DNA from: Pseudomonas moorei
GTDB taxonomy: Bacteria > Pseudomonadota > Gammaproteobacteria > Pseudomonadales > Pseudomonadaceae
Reading direction: 5' to 3'
Length of the DNA stretch: 64,000 bases
Assembly: GCF_008801475.1 (NCBI RefSeq)
Contig: NZ_VZPP01000015.1
Location: 86,601-150,600 of the forward strand
Shown: piece by piece, positions 52,938 through 61,982 of the stretch
Position numbering within the stretch: position 1 is the first letter of the stretch
How the letters are laid out: every line of letters begins with the position of its first letter
The notes under the pieces: model-generated
What the model was told of the DNA's origin: nothing
The model's database searches: none
What the model saw: only the letters and a program-made list of their open reading frames with translations
Made by a program: the position numbers and the translations under genes

Positions 52938-54320
52938 GTGCTTACGATCTACAACACGCTCACCAAGAGCAAAGAAGTCTTCAAGCCGCTGGATGGCAAC
53001 AAGGTGCGCATGTACGTGTGCGGCATGACCGTGTACGACTACTGCCACCTCGGCCATGGCCGCAGCATGGTCGCGTTCGACCTGATCACCCGCTGGTTGC
53101 GCTTCAGCGGCTATGACCTGACCTACGTGCGCAACATCACTGACATCGACGACAAGATCATCAATCGGGCCAACGAGAACGGCGAGTCGTTCGAAGCCTT
53201 GACCGAGCGCATGATCGCGGCAATGCACGAAGATGAAGCGCGCCTGAACATCAAGAAGCCGGACATGGAACCGCGCGCCACGGATCACATCCCTGGCATG
53301 CACGCCATGATCCAGACCCTGATCGACAAGGGTTACGCCTACGCCCCGGGCAATGGCGACGTGTATTACCGCGTCGGCAAGTTCATGGGCTACGGCAAGC
53401 TGTCGCGCAAGAGAATCGAAGACCTGCGCATCGGTGCGCGGATCGAAGTCGGCGAGTCCAAGCAGGACCCGCTGGACTTCGTGCTGTGGAAAGCCGCCAA
53501 GCCGGGCGAGCCAAGCTGGGAGTCGCCATGGGGCGCCGGGCGTCCGGGCTGGCACATCGAGTGCTCGGTGATGTCCACGTGCTGCCTCGGCGAAACCTTC
53601 GACATTCATGGCGGTGGCAGCGACCTGGAGTTCCCGCACCACGAAAACGAAATCGCCCAGAGCGAAGCGGCCACCGGCAAGACCTACGCCAACGCGTGGA
53701 TGCATTGCGGCATGATCCGTATCAATGGCGAGAAGATGTCCAAGTCCTTGAACAACTTCTTCACCATCCGCGACGTGCTCGACAAGTACCACCCGGAAGT
53801 CGTGCGTTACCTGCTGGTGTCCAGCCACTACCGCAGCGCGATCAACTATTCGGAAGATAACCTCAAGGACGCCAAGGGCGCTCTGGAGCGTTTCTACCAT
53901 GCGTTGAAAGGCCTGCCGAGCGTGGCTCCGGCTGGCGGCGAAGCGTTCGTCGAGCGCTTCACCACGGTGATGAACGACGACTTCGGCACGCCTGAAGCCT
54001 GCGCCGTATTGTTCGAGATGGTGCGTGAGATCAACCGTCTGCGCGAGAGCGATCTCGATGCGGCGGCCGGTCTGGCGGCGCGTCTGAAAGAGCTGGCCAG
54101 TGTGTTGGGTGTGTTGCAGCTTGAAGCCGATGATTTCCTGCAGGCCGGCGCCGAAGGGCGGGTGGACGCCGCTGAAGTCGAGGCGTTGATTGCTGCGCGT
54201 CTGGCGGCACGTGCCGGCAAAGACTGGGCCGAATCCGACCGCATCCGCGACCAGCTCACGGCCATGGGCGTGGTGCTGGAAGACGGCAAGGGCGGGACGA
54301 CCTGGCGCTTGGCTGACTGA
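52938..54320 (+). CDS. cysS: Cysteinyl-tRNA synthetase
   Basis: A 460-residue class I synthetase. CGMTVYDYCHLGHGRSMVAF carries the first zinc cysteine and the HIGH-like HLGH. GWHIECSVMSTCCLG and GGGSDLEFPHHENEIAQSEA supply the other zinc ligands, and EKMSKSLNNF is the KMSKS loop. The start codon is GTG with AAGGA ahead. The gene forms an operon with glnS and ends in a strong terminator. Confidence 0.95.
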   Translation: MLTIYNTLTKSKEVFKPLDGNKVRMYVCGMTVYDYCHLGHGRSMVAFDLITRWLRFSGYDLTYVRNITDIDDKIINRANENGESFEALTERMIAAMHEDEARLNIKKPDMEPRATDHIPGMHAMIQTLIDKGYAYAPGNGDVYYRVGKFMGYGKLSRKRIEDLRIGARIEVGESKQDPLDFVLWKAAKPGEPSWESPWGAGRPGWHIECSVMSTCCLGETFDIHGGGSDLEFPHHENEIAQSEAATGKTYANAWMHCGMIRINGEKMSKSLNNFFTIRDVLDKYHPEVVRYLLVSSHYRSAINYSEDNLKDAKGALERFYHALKGLPSVAPAGGEAFVERFTTVMNDDFGTPEACAVLFEMVREINRLRESDLDAAAGLAARLKELASVLGVLQLEADDFLQAGAEGRVDAAEVEALIAARLAARAGKDWAESDRIRDQLTAMGVVLEDGKGGTTWRLAD

Positions 54321-54334
54321 TTGCTTGATCGGTA

Positions 54335-54371
54335 AAAAACAAAACCCGCCTTGTGCGGGTTTTGTTTTTTT
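54335..54371. terminator. Rho-independent terminator after cysS
   Basis: AAAACAAAACCCGC, short loop TTGT, GCGGGTTTTGTTTTTTT. It is A- and T-flanked on both sides, so it can also serve the convergent uppP transcript. Confidence 0.88.
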
Positions 54372-54382
54372 GTGGCGGGCCT

Positions 54383-55255
54383 TTAGCTCAGGAGCCCGGT
54401 GCTGACTGCGACAATCAGGAAGATCCCGAGCACCGCTCGGTAGATGACAAACGGCCAGGTGGAGAACTTCTCCAGAAAGCGCATCAGGCCCCAGATGGCG
54501 AAAAACGCCGAGATGCTGGCGATCACCAGGCCGAAAATCAGGTGCGCCCAGGCTTGCGCGGGAAGGTCAGCATGGAACAACACCCACAGCTCCTTCAAAC
54601 CGGCCAGGGCGATTGCGGGCAGCCCCAGCAGAAAGGAAAACCGCGCTGCCTCTTCACGTTTGAAATTGAGGAACAGCGCCGCGGTCAGCGTTGACCCCGA
54701 ACGCGACACCCCAGGGATCAGTGCGCCGATCTGGGCAATGCCAACGATCAGCGCATCACGCAGGCGCATTTCGCCAACGGTGCGGCGATGCCGACAACTG
54801 AGTTCGGCGGCCGCCAGCAAAACCGCCATGACTACGCAGGAAATCCCGATCACCATCAGCCCCCGCAACGGCGAGTTGCAGGCATTGAGGGTCGAGGACA
54901 GCGCAATGCCGGCAATACCGATGGGAATGGTCGCCAACACGATAGCCACCGCGAGGATGAACCACTGGTTGCTGTAATCGCGTTGGCGTATCGCGCCGAC
55001 ACTGCCGCTGACAACTTGTCGAACGTCACGCCAGAAATAACTGACCACCGCCGCCAACGCGGCCAACTGCATGGCCGCCGAAAACGCCGAACCGGGATCA
55101 GGCCAGCCGAGCAGGGCGGGCACGATGCGCATATGCGCGGTGGAGGACACGGGCAACAACTCGGTGATGCCCTGAATGATGCCCAGGAAGCCGATTTGCA
55201 GGTAATCCAGTGAGGCAAAGCCGATATCAAGGCCGGTAGAACAGATGTTGGTCAA
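54383..55255 (-). CDS. uppP: Undecaprenyl-diphosphatase
   Basis: A membrane enzyme of about 290 residues with roughly eight helices. The active-site loops are GITELLPVSSTAHMRI and GALIPGVSRSGSTLTAALFL. It recycles undecaprenyl diphosphate to the monophosphate carrier for cell-wall synthesis. The start is uncertain: a TTG at 55253-55255 is preceded by AGGATAAG and gives a plausible N-terminus, while the first in-frame ATG at 55327 adds 24 residues and has no clear ribosome site. It is convergent with cysS. Confidence 0.88.
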   Translation of the reverse strand: MTNICSTGLDIGFASLDYLQIGFLGIIQGITELLPVSSTAHMRIVPALLGWPDPGSAFSAAMQLAALAAVVSYFWRDVRQVVSGSVGAIRQRDYSNQWFILAVAIVLATIPIGIAGIALSSTLNACNSPLRGLMVIGISCVVMAVLLAAAELSCRHRRTVGEMRLRDALIVGIAQIGALIPGVSRSGSTLTAALFLNFKREEAARFSFLLGLPAIALAGLKELWVLFHADLPAQAWAHLIFGLVIASISAFFAIWGLMRFLEKFSTWPFVIYRAVLGIFLIVAVSTGLLS

Positions 55256-55392
55256 AGCACTTATCCTGTGAGGATCAGGAGGAGGAAGGGTCTGGATCAA
55301 ATGGAGTGAGGCGAAAAGCTGAAACATTTCGTCACAGTCTAGTCGCTGCGGTCAATAGGGGGTGTGAGTGGTTTTTGCGGTGACTGGGTGGG

Positions 55393-55491
55393 CGCCTTCG
55401 CGAACAGGCCCGCTCCCATAGGGGATTTGTGTCGTGCACAAAAACCAGACCTGACGAAAATCCCCTGTGAGAGCGAGCCTGCTCGCGATTG
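55393..55491. repeat. REP-like pair
   Basis: CTTCGCGAACAGGCCCGCTC and the inverse AGAGCGAGCCTGCTCGCGAT lie between the uppP promoter region and the 3' end of the sigma-54 activator gene. Confidence 0.7.
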
Positions 55492-55503
55492 ACTGCACAG
55501 CCG

Positions 55504-57366
55504 TCAGCTTTCCAATTGGCGCAAGCGCTTATAGAGCGTATTGCGACTAACCCCCAACCGCCGCGCCAGATGGGAAATATTGCCCCTGGCAGCCTTCAGT
55601 TCCCGGTTCAACGCCTGGGTGTCATTCAGATCAACCCCCACCGGCTCCGGTGCATCCACCGGTTCCATCTCCAGATCGACAAAGAAATCATCCGGCAAAT
55701 GCTCCGGCCGCACTGGTTGTTCCTCGGCCATGGCCAGCGCCACCTGCATCACACTGCTGACCTGGCGTAAGTTACCGGGCCACGGATGACGGCTGAACAG
55801 CGCCAGCACTTCACGGCTCAGTCCCGCCCATTGGCTGGGTTCGCGATGCTGTTCCCACAGGCGATTGAATAGCGCCTCTTTGTCGCTGCGTTCGCGCAAC
55901 GGCGGCAGCTCCAGCGTCAGCCCGCCGATACGGTAATACAGATCCTCACGAAACCGACCCAATTGCACCTGTTCGCGCAGCGAGCGGTTGGTGGCCGAGA
56001 TGATCCGCAGATCCACCGGGAACAACTCGCTGCTGCCCACCGGTTGCACGCAACGCTCCTGTAGCACCCGCAGCAACCGGGCCTGTGTCGGCAGCGGCAT
56101 GTCGCCGATTTCATCGAGGAACAGTGTGCCTTTGTCGGCCTTGCGGATCAGGCCGATGCTGCCTTTCTGGTTCGCCCCGGTGAACGCGCCTTTCTCGTAG
56201 CCAAACAGCTCGGACTCCACCAGTTCGGCGGGGATCGCTGCACAGTTGACAGCAATGAACGATTGTTTGCTGCGTGAGCTGGCCTGATGCAGGGCCTTGA
56301 CGAAGACTTCCTTGCCGACCCCGGTTTCACCGTGAATCAACAGTGGAATGTCTTTCTCCAGCAAGCGCTCGGCCTGGCGCACGGCCTTTTCCACGCGACT
56401 GTCGCCGAAGTGCAGGGTGTTCAGGCTGATGGCCTGGGGTTTGGCGGCTACCGCGGCGCTCTCGGGTTCAGCGCTTTGGGTTGCGGAAAACAGTCGTGGC
56501 TGAATCGGTGCCTGCTTCGGCCGTTTCACCAAGCACTGGAAGCGGTGGCGTCCGCAACTCTGCAGGGCAAAGGGCAGGCCCTCGGGCTGATTCAACAATT
56601 CCAGCAGCGAGACGTTGAACAAGCTCTCCACGCTGACACGCGACAGGCGGATGCCCAACAAGTTGTCAGCGCGGCGGTTGGCGGACAGCACCTGGCCACT
56701 TTCATCGAAAATCAGCAAGCCGGCCCACTGGCTGTCGAGGTTGTTCAGGCCCGTGTTGAAGGTCAACTGGAAATGCTGGCCGTGGAACAGGTTGAGGATC
56801 AGCCGGTTTTCCACGGTCTGGCTCATCATCTTGACCATGCCCAGGGTGTGGGACGGCGGCAGGTAGCTGTCGCTGGAGACGTCCAGCACGGCAATGACCT
56901 TGCGCTCGGCGTCGAAAATCGGCGCGGCGGAACCGGTCATGAAACGGTTGGCCTTGAGAAAGTGTTCATCGTGCTCGATGTGCACCGCTTGTTCGCAGGC
57001 CAGGGCGGTGCCGATGGCATTGGTCCCGCTGCAGTGCTCCAGCCAGCTGGCGCCGGCGCTGAAACCGCGGGTCAGGCTTGGCTCTATGAAGCGCTGGGTG
57101 CCCCATGACGTCAGCACCTGGCCCTGATTGTCGGCGAGCATGATCAGGCAATTGGAGTTGCTGAGGATGTTCTCGTAATACGGCAGAACTTCCTGGTGGG
57201 TGGTCTGCACCAGCGAGTGCTGGCTCTCGAGCAACCGCGCGATACCTTCGGCGGGCAACTGATCGAAGGCCGGAGCGCTCTGATGATTGAGGCCGAACGC
57301 GCGGCAACGGGACCAGGAGTCCTGGATGATGGCGTCGTGGGACAGCGGCAGGGCAGGTGGGGCCAT
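55504..57366 (-). CDS. AcoR-family sigma-54-dependent activator
   Basis: A 620-residue enhancer-binding protein. Residues about 70-180 are a GAF sensor domain. About 205-270 may be a PAS-like segment. About 315-545 are the AAA+ domain with Walker A HGETGVGKEVF, the sigma-54 contact GAFTGA and Walker B GTLFLDEIGDM. The C-terminal Fis-type helix-turn-helix is ISHLARRLGVSRNTLYKRLR. The AcoR type responds to small alcohols, aldehydes or ketones. It is divergent from the glycerol-type ABC operon, whose first gene has a sigma-54 promoter, so it very likely activates that operon. Confidence 0.9.
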   Translation of the reverse strand: MAPPALPLSHDAIIQDSWSRCRAFGLNHQSAPAFDQLPAEGIARLLESQHSLVQTTHQEVLPYYENILSNSNCLIMLADNQGQVLTSWGTQRFIEPSLTRGFSAGASWLEHCSGTNAIGTALACEQAVHIEHDEHFLKANRFMTGSAAPIFDAERKVIAVLDVSSDSYLPPSHTLGMVKMMSQTVENRLILNLFHGQHFQLTFNTGLNNLDSQWAGLLIFDESGQVLSANRRADNLLGIRLSRVSVESLFNVSLLELLNQPEGLPFALQSCGRHRFQCLVKRPKQAPIQPRLFSATQSAEPESAAVAAKPQAISLNTLHFGDSRVEKAVRQAERLLEKDIPLLIHGETGVGKEVFVKALHQASSRSKQSFIAVNCAAIPAELVESELFGYEKGAFTGANQKGSIGLIRKADKGTLFLDEIGDMPLPTQARLLRVLQERCVQPVGSSELFPVDLRIISATNRSLREQVQLGRFREDLYYRIGGLTLELPPLRERSDKEALFNRLWEQHREPSQWAGLSREVLALFSRHPWPGNLRQVSSVMQVALAMAEEQPVRPEHLPDDFFVDLEMEPVDAPEPVGVDLNDTQALNRELKAARGNISHLARRLGVSRNTLYKRLRQLES

Positions 57367-57429
57367 TACAAGTCAGCCTCTGATTAACGCTTTTATTGTT
57401 GTTATGGATGCATCAACTACGCAGGACTT

Positions 57430-57530
57430 TGTAGGAGCGAGCTTGCTCGCGATGGACGTCAACGATGACGAGGGCTGTCTGAATGAACGGGGCGATCTCT
57501 CGTTCATCGCGAGCGAGCTCGCTCCTACAG
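57430..57530. repeat. REP pair
   Basis: TGTAGGAGCGAGCTTGCTCG and the inverse GCGAGCGAGCTCGCTCCTAC lie between the activator start and the upstream activating region. Confidence 0.85.
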
Positions 57531-57562
57531 GAACCGTAAACGGTCTGTAGAGTGTTGTTGAC

Positions 57563-57644
57563 GAATGTTCATTGTCAATCGGTGAACTGTTCAATTGTTC
57601 ACTTTCGGTTGTTCATTTGTGTTCATCAACGAACGTGACTCAGT
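57563..57644 (+). promoter_or_regulatory. Candidate upstream activating sequences for the AcoR-type activator
   Basis: Repeated TGTTCA/TGAACA half-sites cluster here: GAATGTTCATTG (57563-57574), the palindrome TGAACTGTTCA (57583-57593), TTGTTCAC (57595-57602), then GTTGTTCATTTGTGTTCATC and a final GAAC. They lie about 70-150 bases upstream of the sigma-54 start, the normal distance for enhancer sites. Confidence 0.6.
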
Positions 57645-57689
57645 AGTCACTTTCAAGGATTTCAAGCCAAATCAACGGCTTGTGATTTC

Positions 57690-57705
57690 TGGCACAAATG
57701 TCGCT
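57690..57705 (+). promoter_or_regulatory. Sigma-54 promoter of the glycerol-type ABC operon
   Basis: TGGCACAAATGTCGCT has GG at -24 and GC at -12 with the required 10-base spacing. Predicted start near 57716, about 36 bases before the first ATG. Confidence 0.8.
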
Positions 57706-57751
57706 ATACAGCTCCGGTCGCTTGACTCCAAAAATAAAAAAAGGCCGAGCC

Positions 57752-58846
57752 ATGTCATTAACCCTGGAGCATGTCAGCCGTACCGTCGAGGGCCAGACCT
57801 GGATCGACGATGCCTGCCTGAGTTTCGAACCCGGATCCTTCAACGTTTTGCTGGGGCGCACGCTGTCCGGCAAAACCAGTCTCATGCGCTTGATGGCCGG
57901 GCTGGACAAGCCCGACACCGGGCGCATCCTGATGAACGGCGTGGATGTCACACAGCGGCCGGTGCGTTTGCGCAACGTGTCGATGGTGTATCAGCAGTTC
58001 ATCAATTACCCGACCATGACGGTGTTCGAGAACATCGCCTCGCCGCTGCGGCAGGCCGGGGTGTCCAATGAGCAGATCCAGACCAAGGTGCTGGAAACCG
58101 CCAGGATGCTGCGCATCGAGAAGTTTCTGCAGCGTTATCCGCTGGAGCTCTCCGGTGGACAGCAACAGCGCACGGCCATGGCCCGGGCGCTGGTCAAGGA
58201 CGCCGAGCTGATTCTGTTCGATGAGCCGCTGGTCAACCTCGACTACAAACTGCGCGAGGAGCTGCGCCAGGAAATGCGCGAGCTGTTCAAGGCCCGCCAC
58301 ACCATCGCGATCTACGCCACCACCGAACCCAACGAAGCGCTGGCCCTCGGCGGCACCACGACCATTCTTCACGAGGGTCGGGTAATCCAGAGCGGCAAGT
58401 CTTCCGCGGTCTATCACCAGCCGCAGACCGTGTTGGCGGCCGAGCTGTTTTCCGAACCGCCGATCAACCTGATGCCGGGGCGCATCGCCGGTAACGAAGT
58501 GAGTTTCGCCAATTTCGTGCATTTCCCGCTGAACGTCGATTTGCGGCCGGTGGGCGAGGGCGAATTTCGCTTCGGCGTGCGGCCCAGCCATATCTCGCTG
58601 GTACCCAGCAACGACGACGACCTGGAATTGGCGGTGACCGTCGAAGTCGCGGAAATCAGCGGCTCGGAAACCTTCCTGCACGTGCGCAACGAGCATTTCC
58701 TGCTGGTGCTGCACTTGCCCGGTGTCCACGAATACGACGTCGATGCGCCGATCCGCATCTACATCCCGACCCATAAACTGTTTGTGTTCGATACGCAGGG
58801 GCGGCTGGTCCAGGCGCCGGGCCGGCGTGTCGCGAGGGTTGCCTGA
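57752..58846 (+). CDS. glpS: Glycerol-type ABC transporter ATPase 1 (GlpS-like)
   Basis: A 364-residue ABC ATPase. Walker A is LLGRTLSGKTSLMR near residue 37, signature LSGGQQQRTAMARAL, Walker B LILFDEPLVNLDYKL. The H-loop, normally THDQ, reads YATTEPNEAL, so the switch histidine is missing. The C-terminal TOBE region spans about residues 235-364. It pairs with the GlpT-like ATPase, in which the opposite motif is altered. The operon order (two ATPases, two permeases, a DUF2160 protein and a large binding protein) is that of the glycerol transporter GlpSTPQUV of Rhizobium. The start is the ATG at 57752, with AAGG ahead. Confidence 0.87.
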   Translation: MSLTLEHVSRTVEGQTWIDDACLSFEPGSFNVLLGRTLSGKTSLMRLMAGLDKPDTGRILMNGVDVTQRPVRLRNVSMVYQQFINYPTMTVFENIASPLRQAGVSNEQIQTKVLETARMLRIEKFLQRYPLELSGGQQQRTAMARALVKDAELILFDEPLVNLDYKLREELRQEMRELFKARHTIAIYATTEPNEALALGGTTTILHEGRVIQSGKSSAVYHQPQTVLAAELFSEPPINLMPGRIAGNEVSFANFVHFPLNVDLRPVGEGEFRFGVRPSHISLVPSNDDDLELAVTVEVAEISGSETFLHVRNEHFLLVLHLPGVHEYDVDAPIRIYIPTHKLFVFDTQGRLVQAPGRRVARVA

Positions 58847-59979
58847 TGGCTGAAATCCGTTTGCAGAACCTCGCCCACAGCTACACCAAAACCCCGGGCG
58901 GACCCGAGGATTACGCGATCCGCGAGATGGACCACATCTGGGAGCAGGGCGGTGCCTATGCCTTGCTCGGTCCGTCGGGGTGCGGCAAGTCGACCTTGCT
59001 CAACATCATTTCCGGGTTGCTCAGTCCGTCCCAGGGCCACGTGCTGTTCGATGGCAAAGCGGTCAACGACTTGACCCCGGAGAAGCGCAACATCGCCCAG
59101 GTTTTCCAGTTTCCGGTGGTCTACGACACCATGACGGTATTCGACAACCTGGCTTTCCCGCTGCGCAATCAGGGCATGGCCGAGGCGAAAATTCACGCCA
59201 AGGTGCGGGAAATTGCCGAAGTCCTCGATCTGCAGAATCTGTTGAGCAAAAAGGCGCGCAACCTCACCGCCGACGAAAAGCAGAAAGTGTCCATGGGCCG
59301 TGGACTGGTGCGCGATGACGTGTCGGCGATTCTATTCGATGAACCGCTGACCGTGATCGACCCGCACCTGAAGTGGAAGCTGCGGCGCAAGCTCAAGCAG
59401 ATCCACGAGCAATTCAACATCACCATGGTCTACGTCACTCACGATCAACTGGAAGCCTCGACCTTTGCCGACAAGATCGCGGTGATGTACGGCGGGCAGA
59501 TCGTGCAGTTCGGCACGCCACGGGAATTGTTCGAACGCCCGAGCCACACCTTTGTCGGTTACTTCATCGGCAGCCCGGGGATGAACCTGATCGAGGTGCA
59601 GCCGCAACCGGGCGGCGTTGGCTTCGCCTCGACCCATTTGCCGCTGTCCGCGGCCCTGCGGCAACGCATCGCCGAGACCCAATGGGAAACCCTGAAAGTC
59701 GGTATCCGGCCCGAGTTCGTCCATGTGTGGGAAGAGCCATTCGATGACGCGATGCGGGCTCACGTCGTACACGTCGAAGACCTCGGCACCTACAAGATCA
59801 TGACCCTGGACCTTGATGGCGCAGCGCTGAAAGTTCGCCTGGCCGAAGACAAGCCGGTGCCTGAAGGCACGGCGTATATCAGTTTTCCGGGGCAATGGCT
59901 GATGGTCTATGCCGACGAATTCCTGCTGGAGCCCCACGCCGTCAACGAAGCAATGGCCAATAAAGAGGCGCAGCCATGA
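58846..59979 (+). CDS. glpT: Glycerol-type ABC transporter ATPase 2 (GlpT-like)
   Basis: A 377-residue ABC ATPase. Walker A GPSGCGKSTLLN, Q-loop VFQFPVVYDTM, Walker B AILFDEPLTVIDPHLKW and H-loop VYVTHDQLEAS are intact. The signature is degenerate: where LSGGQ is expected it reads NLTADEKQKVSMGR. Together with the GlpS-like protein this would give one complete and one incomplete ATP site in the heterodimer. Its ATG shares a base with the upstream stop (TGATG), so synthesis is coupled. Not related to the glycerol-3-phosphate permease also called GlpT. Confidence 0.87.
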   Translation: MAEIRLQNLAHSYTKTPGGPEDYAIREMDHIWEQGGAYALLGPSGCGKSTLLNIISGLLSPSQGHVLFDGKAVNDLTPEKRNIAQVFQFPVVYDTMTVFDNLAFPLRNQGMAEAKIHAKVREIAEVLDLQNLLSKKARNLTADEKQKVSMGRGLVRDDVSAILFDEPLTVIDPHLKWKLRRKLKQIHEQFNITMVYVTHDQLEASTFADKIAVMYGGQIVQFGTPRELFERPSHTFVGYFIGSPGMNLIEVQPQPGGVGFASTHLPLSAALRQRIAETQWETLKVGIRPEFVHVWEEPFDDAMRAHVVHVEDLGTYKIMTLDLDGAALKVRLAEDKPVPEGTAYISFPGQWLMVYADEFLLEPHAVNEAMANKEAQP

Positions 59980-60842
59980 ACAAGGTGCAGAACAACAAGG
60001 CCTGGTGGCTGGTGCTGCCAGTGTTCCTGCTGGTGGCGTTCAGTGCGGTGATCCCGATGATGACCGTGGTCAACTATTCGGTGCAGGACATTTTCGACCA
60101 GTCCAGCCGCTACTTCGTCGGCGCCGACTGGTACAGGCAAGTGCTGCTCGATCCTCGCCTGCATGACTCGCTGCTGCGCCAGTTCATCTATTCGGCCTGT
60201 GTGTTGCTGATTGAAATTCCCCTGGGCATCGCCATCGCGCTAACCATGCCCACCAAGGGGCGCTGGTCGTCGCTGGTGCTGATTATCCTGGCGATTCCCC
60301 TGCTGATTCCGTGGAACGTGGTCGGCACCATCTGGCAGATCTTCGGTCGCGCCGACATCGGTCTGCTGGGTTCGAGCCTCAATGGCATGGGCATCAGCTA
60401 CAACTACGCGGCGAACACCATGGACGCCTGGGTCACCGTGCTGGTGATGGACGTGTGGCACTGGACGTCGCTGGTGGCGCTGTTGTGTTTCTCCGGTCTG
60501 CGGGCGATTCCGGACGTGTATTACCAGGCGGCGCGGATCGATCGGGCTTCGGCCTGGGCGGTGTTCCGGCACATCCAGCTGCCCAAGCTCAAGAGCGTGC
60601 TGCTGATCGCGGTGATGCTGCGCTTCATGGACAGTTTCATGATCTACACCGAACCCTTCGTGCTCACGGGCGGCGGACCGGGTAATGCCACGACCTTCCT
60701 CAGTCAGACATTGACCCAGATGGCCGTAGGGCAATTCGACCTGGGGCCGGCAGCGGCATTCTCGCTGGTGTATTTCCTGATCATCCTGTTGGTGTCCTGG
60801 TTGTTCTACACCGCCATGACTCACTCCGACGCCAACCGCTGA
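59976..60842 (+). CDS. glpP: Glycerol-type ABC transporter permease (GlpP-like)
   Basis: A 288-residue permease with six hydrophobic segments. The EAA loop is QAARIDRASAWAVFRHIQLP near residue 192. It overlaps the upstream ATPase gene by four bases (ATGA). It forms the channel with the next permease. Sugar-type (MalF/UgpA-like) binding-protein-dependent family. Confidence 0.87.
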   Translation: MNKVQNNKAWWLVLPVFLLVAFSAVIPMMTVVNYSVQDIFDQSSRYFVGADWYRQVLLDPRLHDSLLRQFIYSACVLLIEIPLGIAIALTMPTKGRWSSLVLIILAIPLLIPWNVVGTIWQIFGRADIGLLGSSLNGMGISYNYAANTMDAWVTVLVMDVWHWTSLVALLCFSGLRAIPDVYYQAARIDRASAWAVFRHIQLPKLKSVLLIAVMLRFMDSFMIYTEPFVLTGGGPGNATTFLSQTLTQMAVGQFDLGPAAAFSLVYFLIILLVSWLFYTAMTHSDANR

Positions 60843-60850
60843 GGCCCGCC

Positions 60851-61651
<801 letters not shown>

Positions 61652-61659
61652 GGAACTGA

Positions 61660-61935
61660 ATGATGGAATGGATGAGCTGGACGATTCCCACAGCGGCTTT
61701 CTTCGTCGTCATTGGCCTGATTCTGCTGGGCATGACGACCTGGGAACTGCGTTCGCCGAGCATGCTGCGGCGAGGTTTTCTGCCGATTGCCACCACCCGT
61801 GGCGATCGGCTGTTTATCGGTCTTCTCGGCAGCGCCTACCTGCATTTGCTGGTCATAGGCGTGACCGACTGGAGCATCTGGGTCGCCTTCGCGTCGTCCT
61901 TGGTGTGGCTGTTGGCTGTGATGCGGTGGGGCTAG
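61660..61935 (+). CDS. glpU: DUF2160 small membrane protein (GlpU-like)
   Basis: A 91-residue protein with two or three hydrophobic helices (IPTAAFFVVIGLILLGMTTW; LVIGVTDWSIWVAFASSLVW). The DUF2160 family occurs nearly always within this type of glycerol ABC operon. Its role, perhaps as an accessory membrane subunit, is unknown. GAGGAA precedes two adjacent in-frame ATG codons, at 61660 and 61663. Confidence 0.85.
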   Translation: MMEWMSWTIPTAAFFVVIGLILLGMTTWELRSPSMLRRGFLPIATTRGDRLFIGLLGSAYLHLLVIGVTDWSIWVAFASSLVWLLAVMRWG

Positions 61936-61982
61936 TCGAATCGCTCGGCAACGTTGCTCCGAAACTTAAACAGGAGGTCTCT

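Noticed and set aside
54321..54382. Possible tRNA genes downstream of cysS, as in P. aeruginosa
   Set aside because: The 62-base gap contains only the terminator hairpin. No cloverleaf could be drawn.
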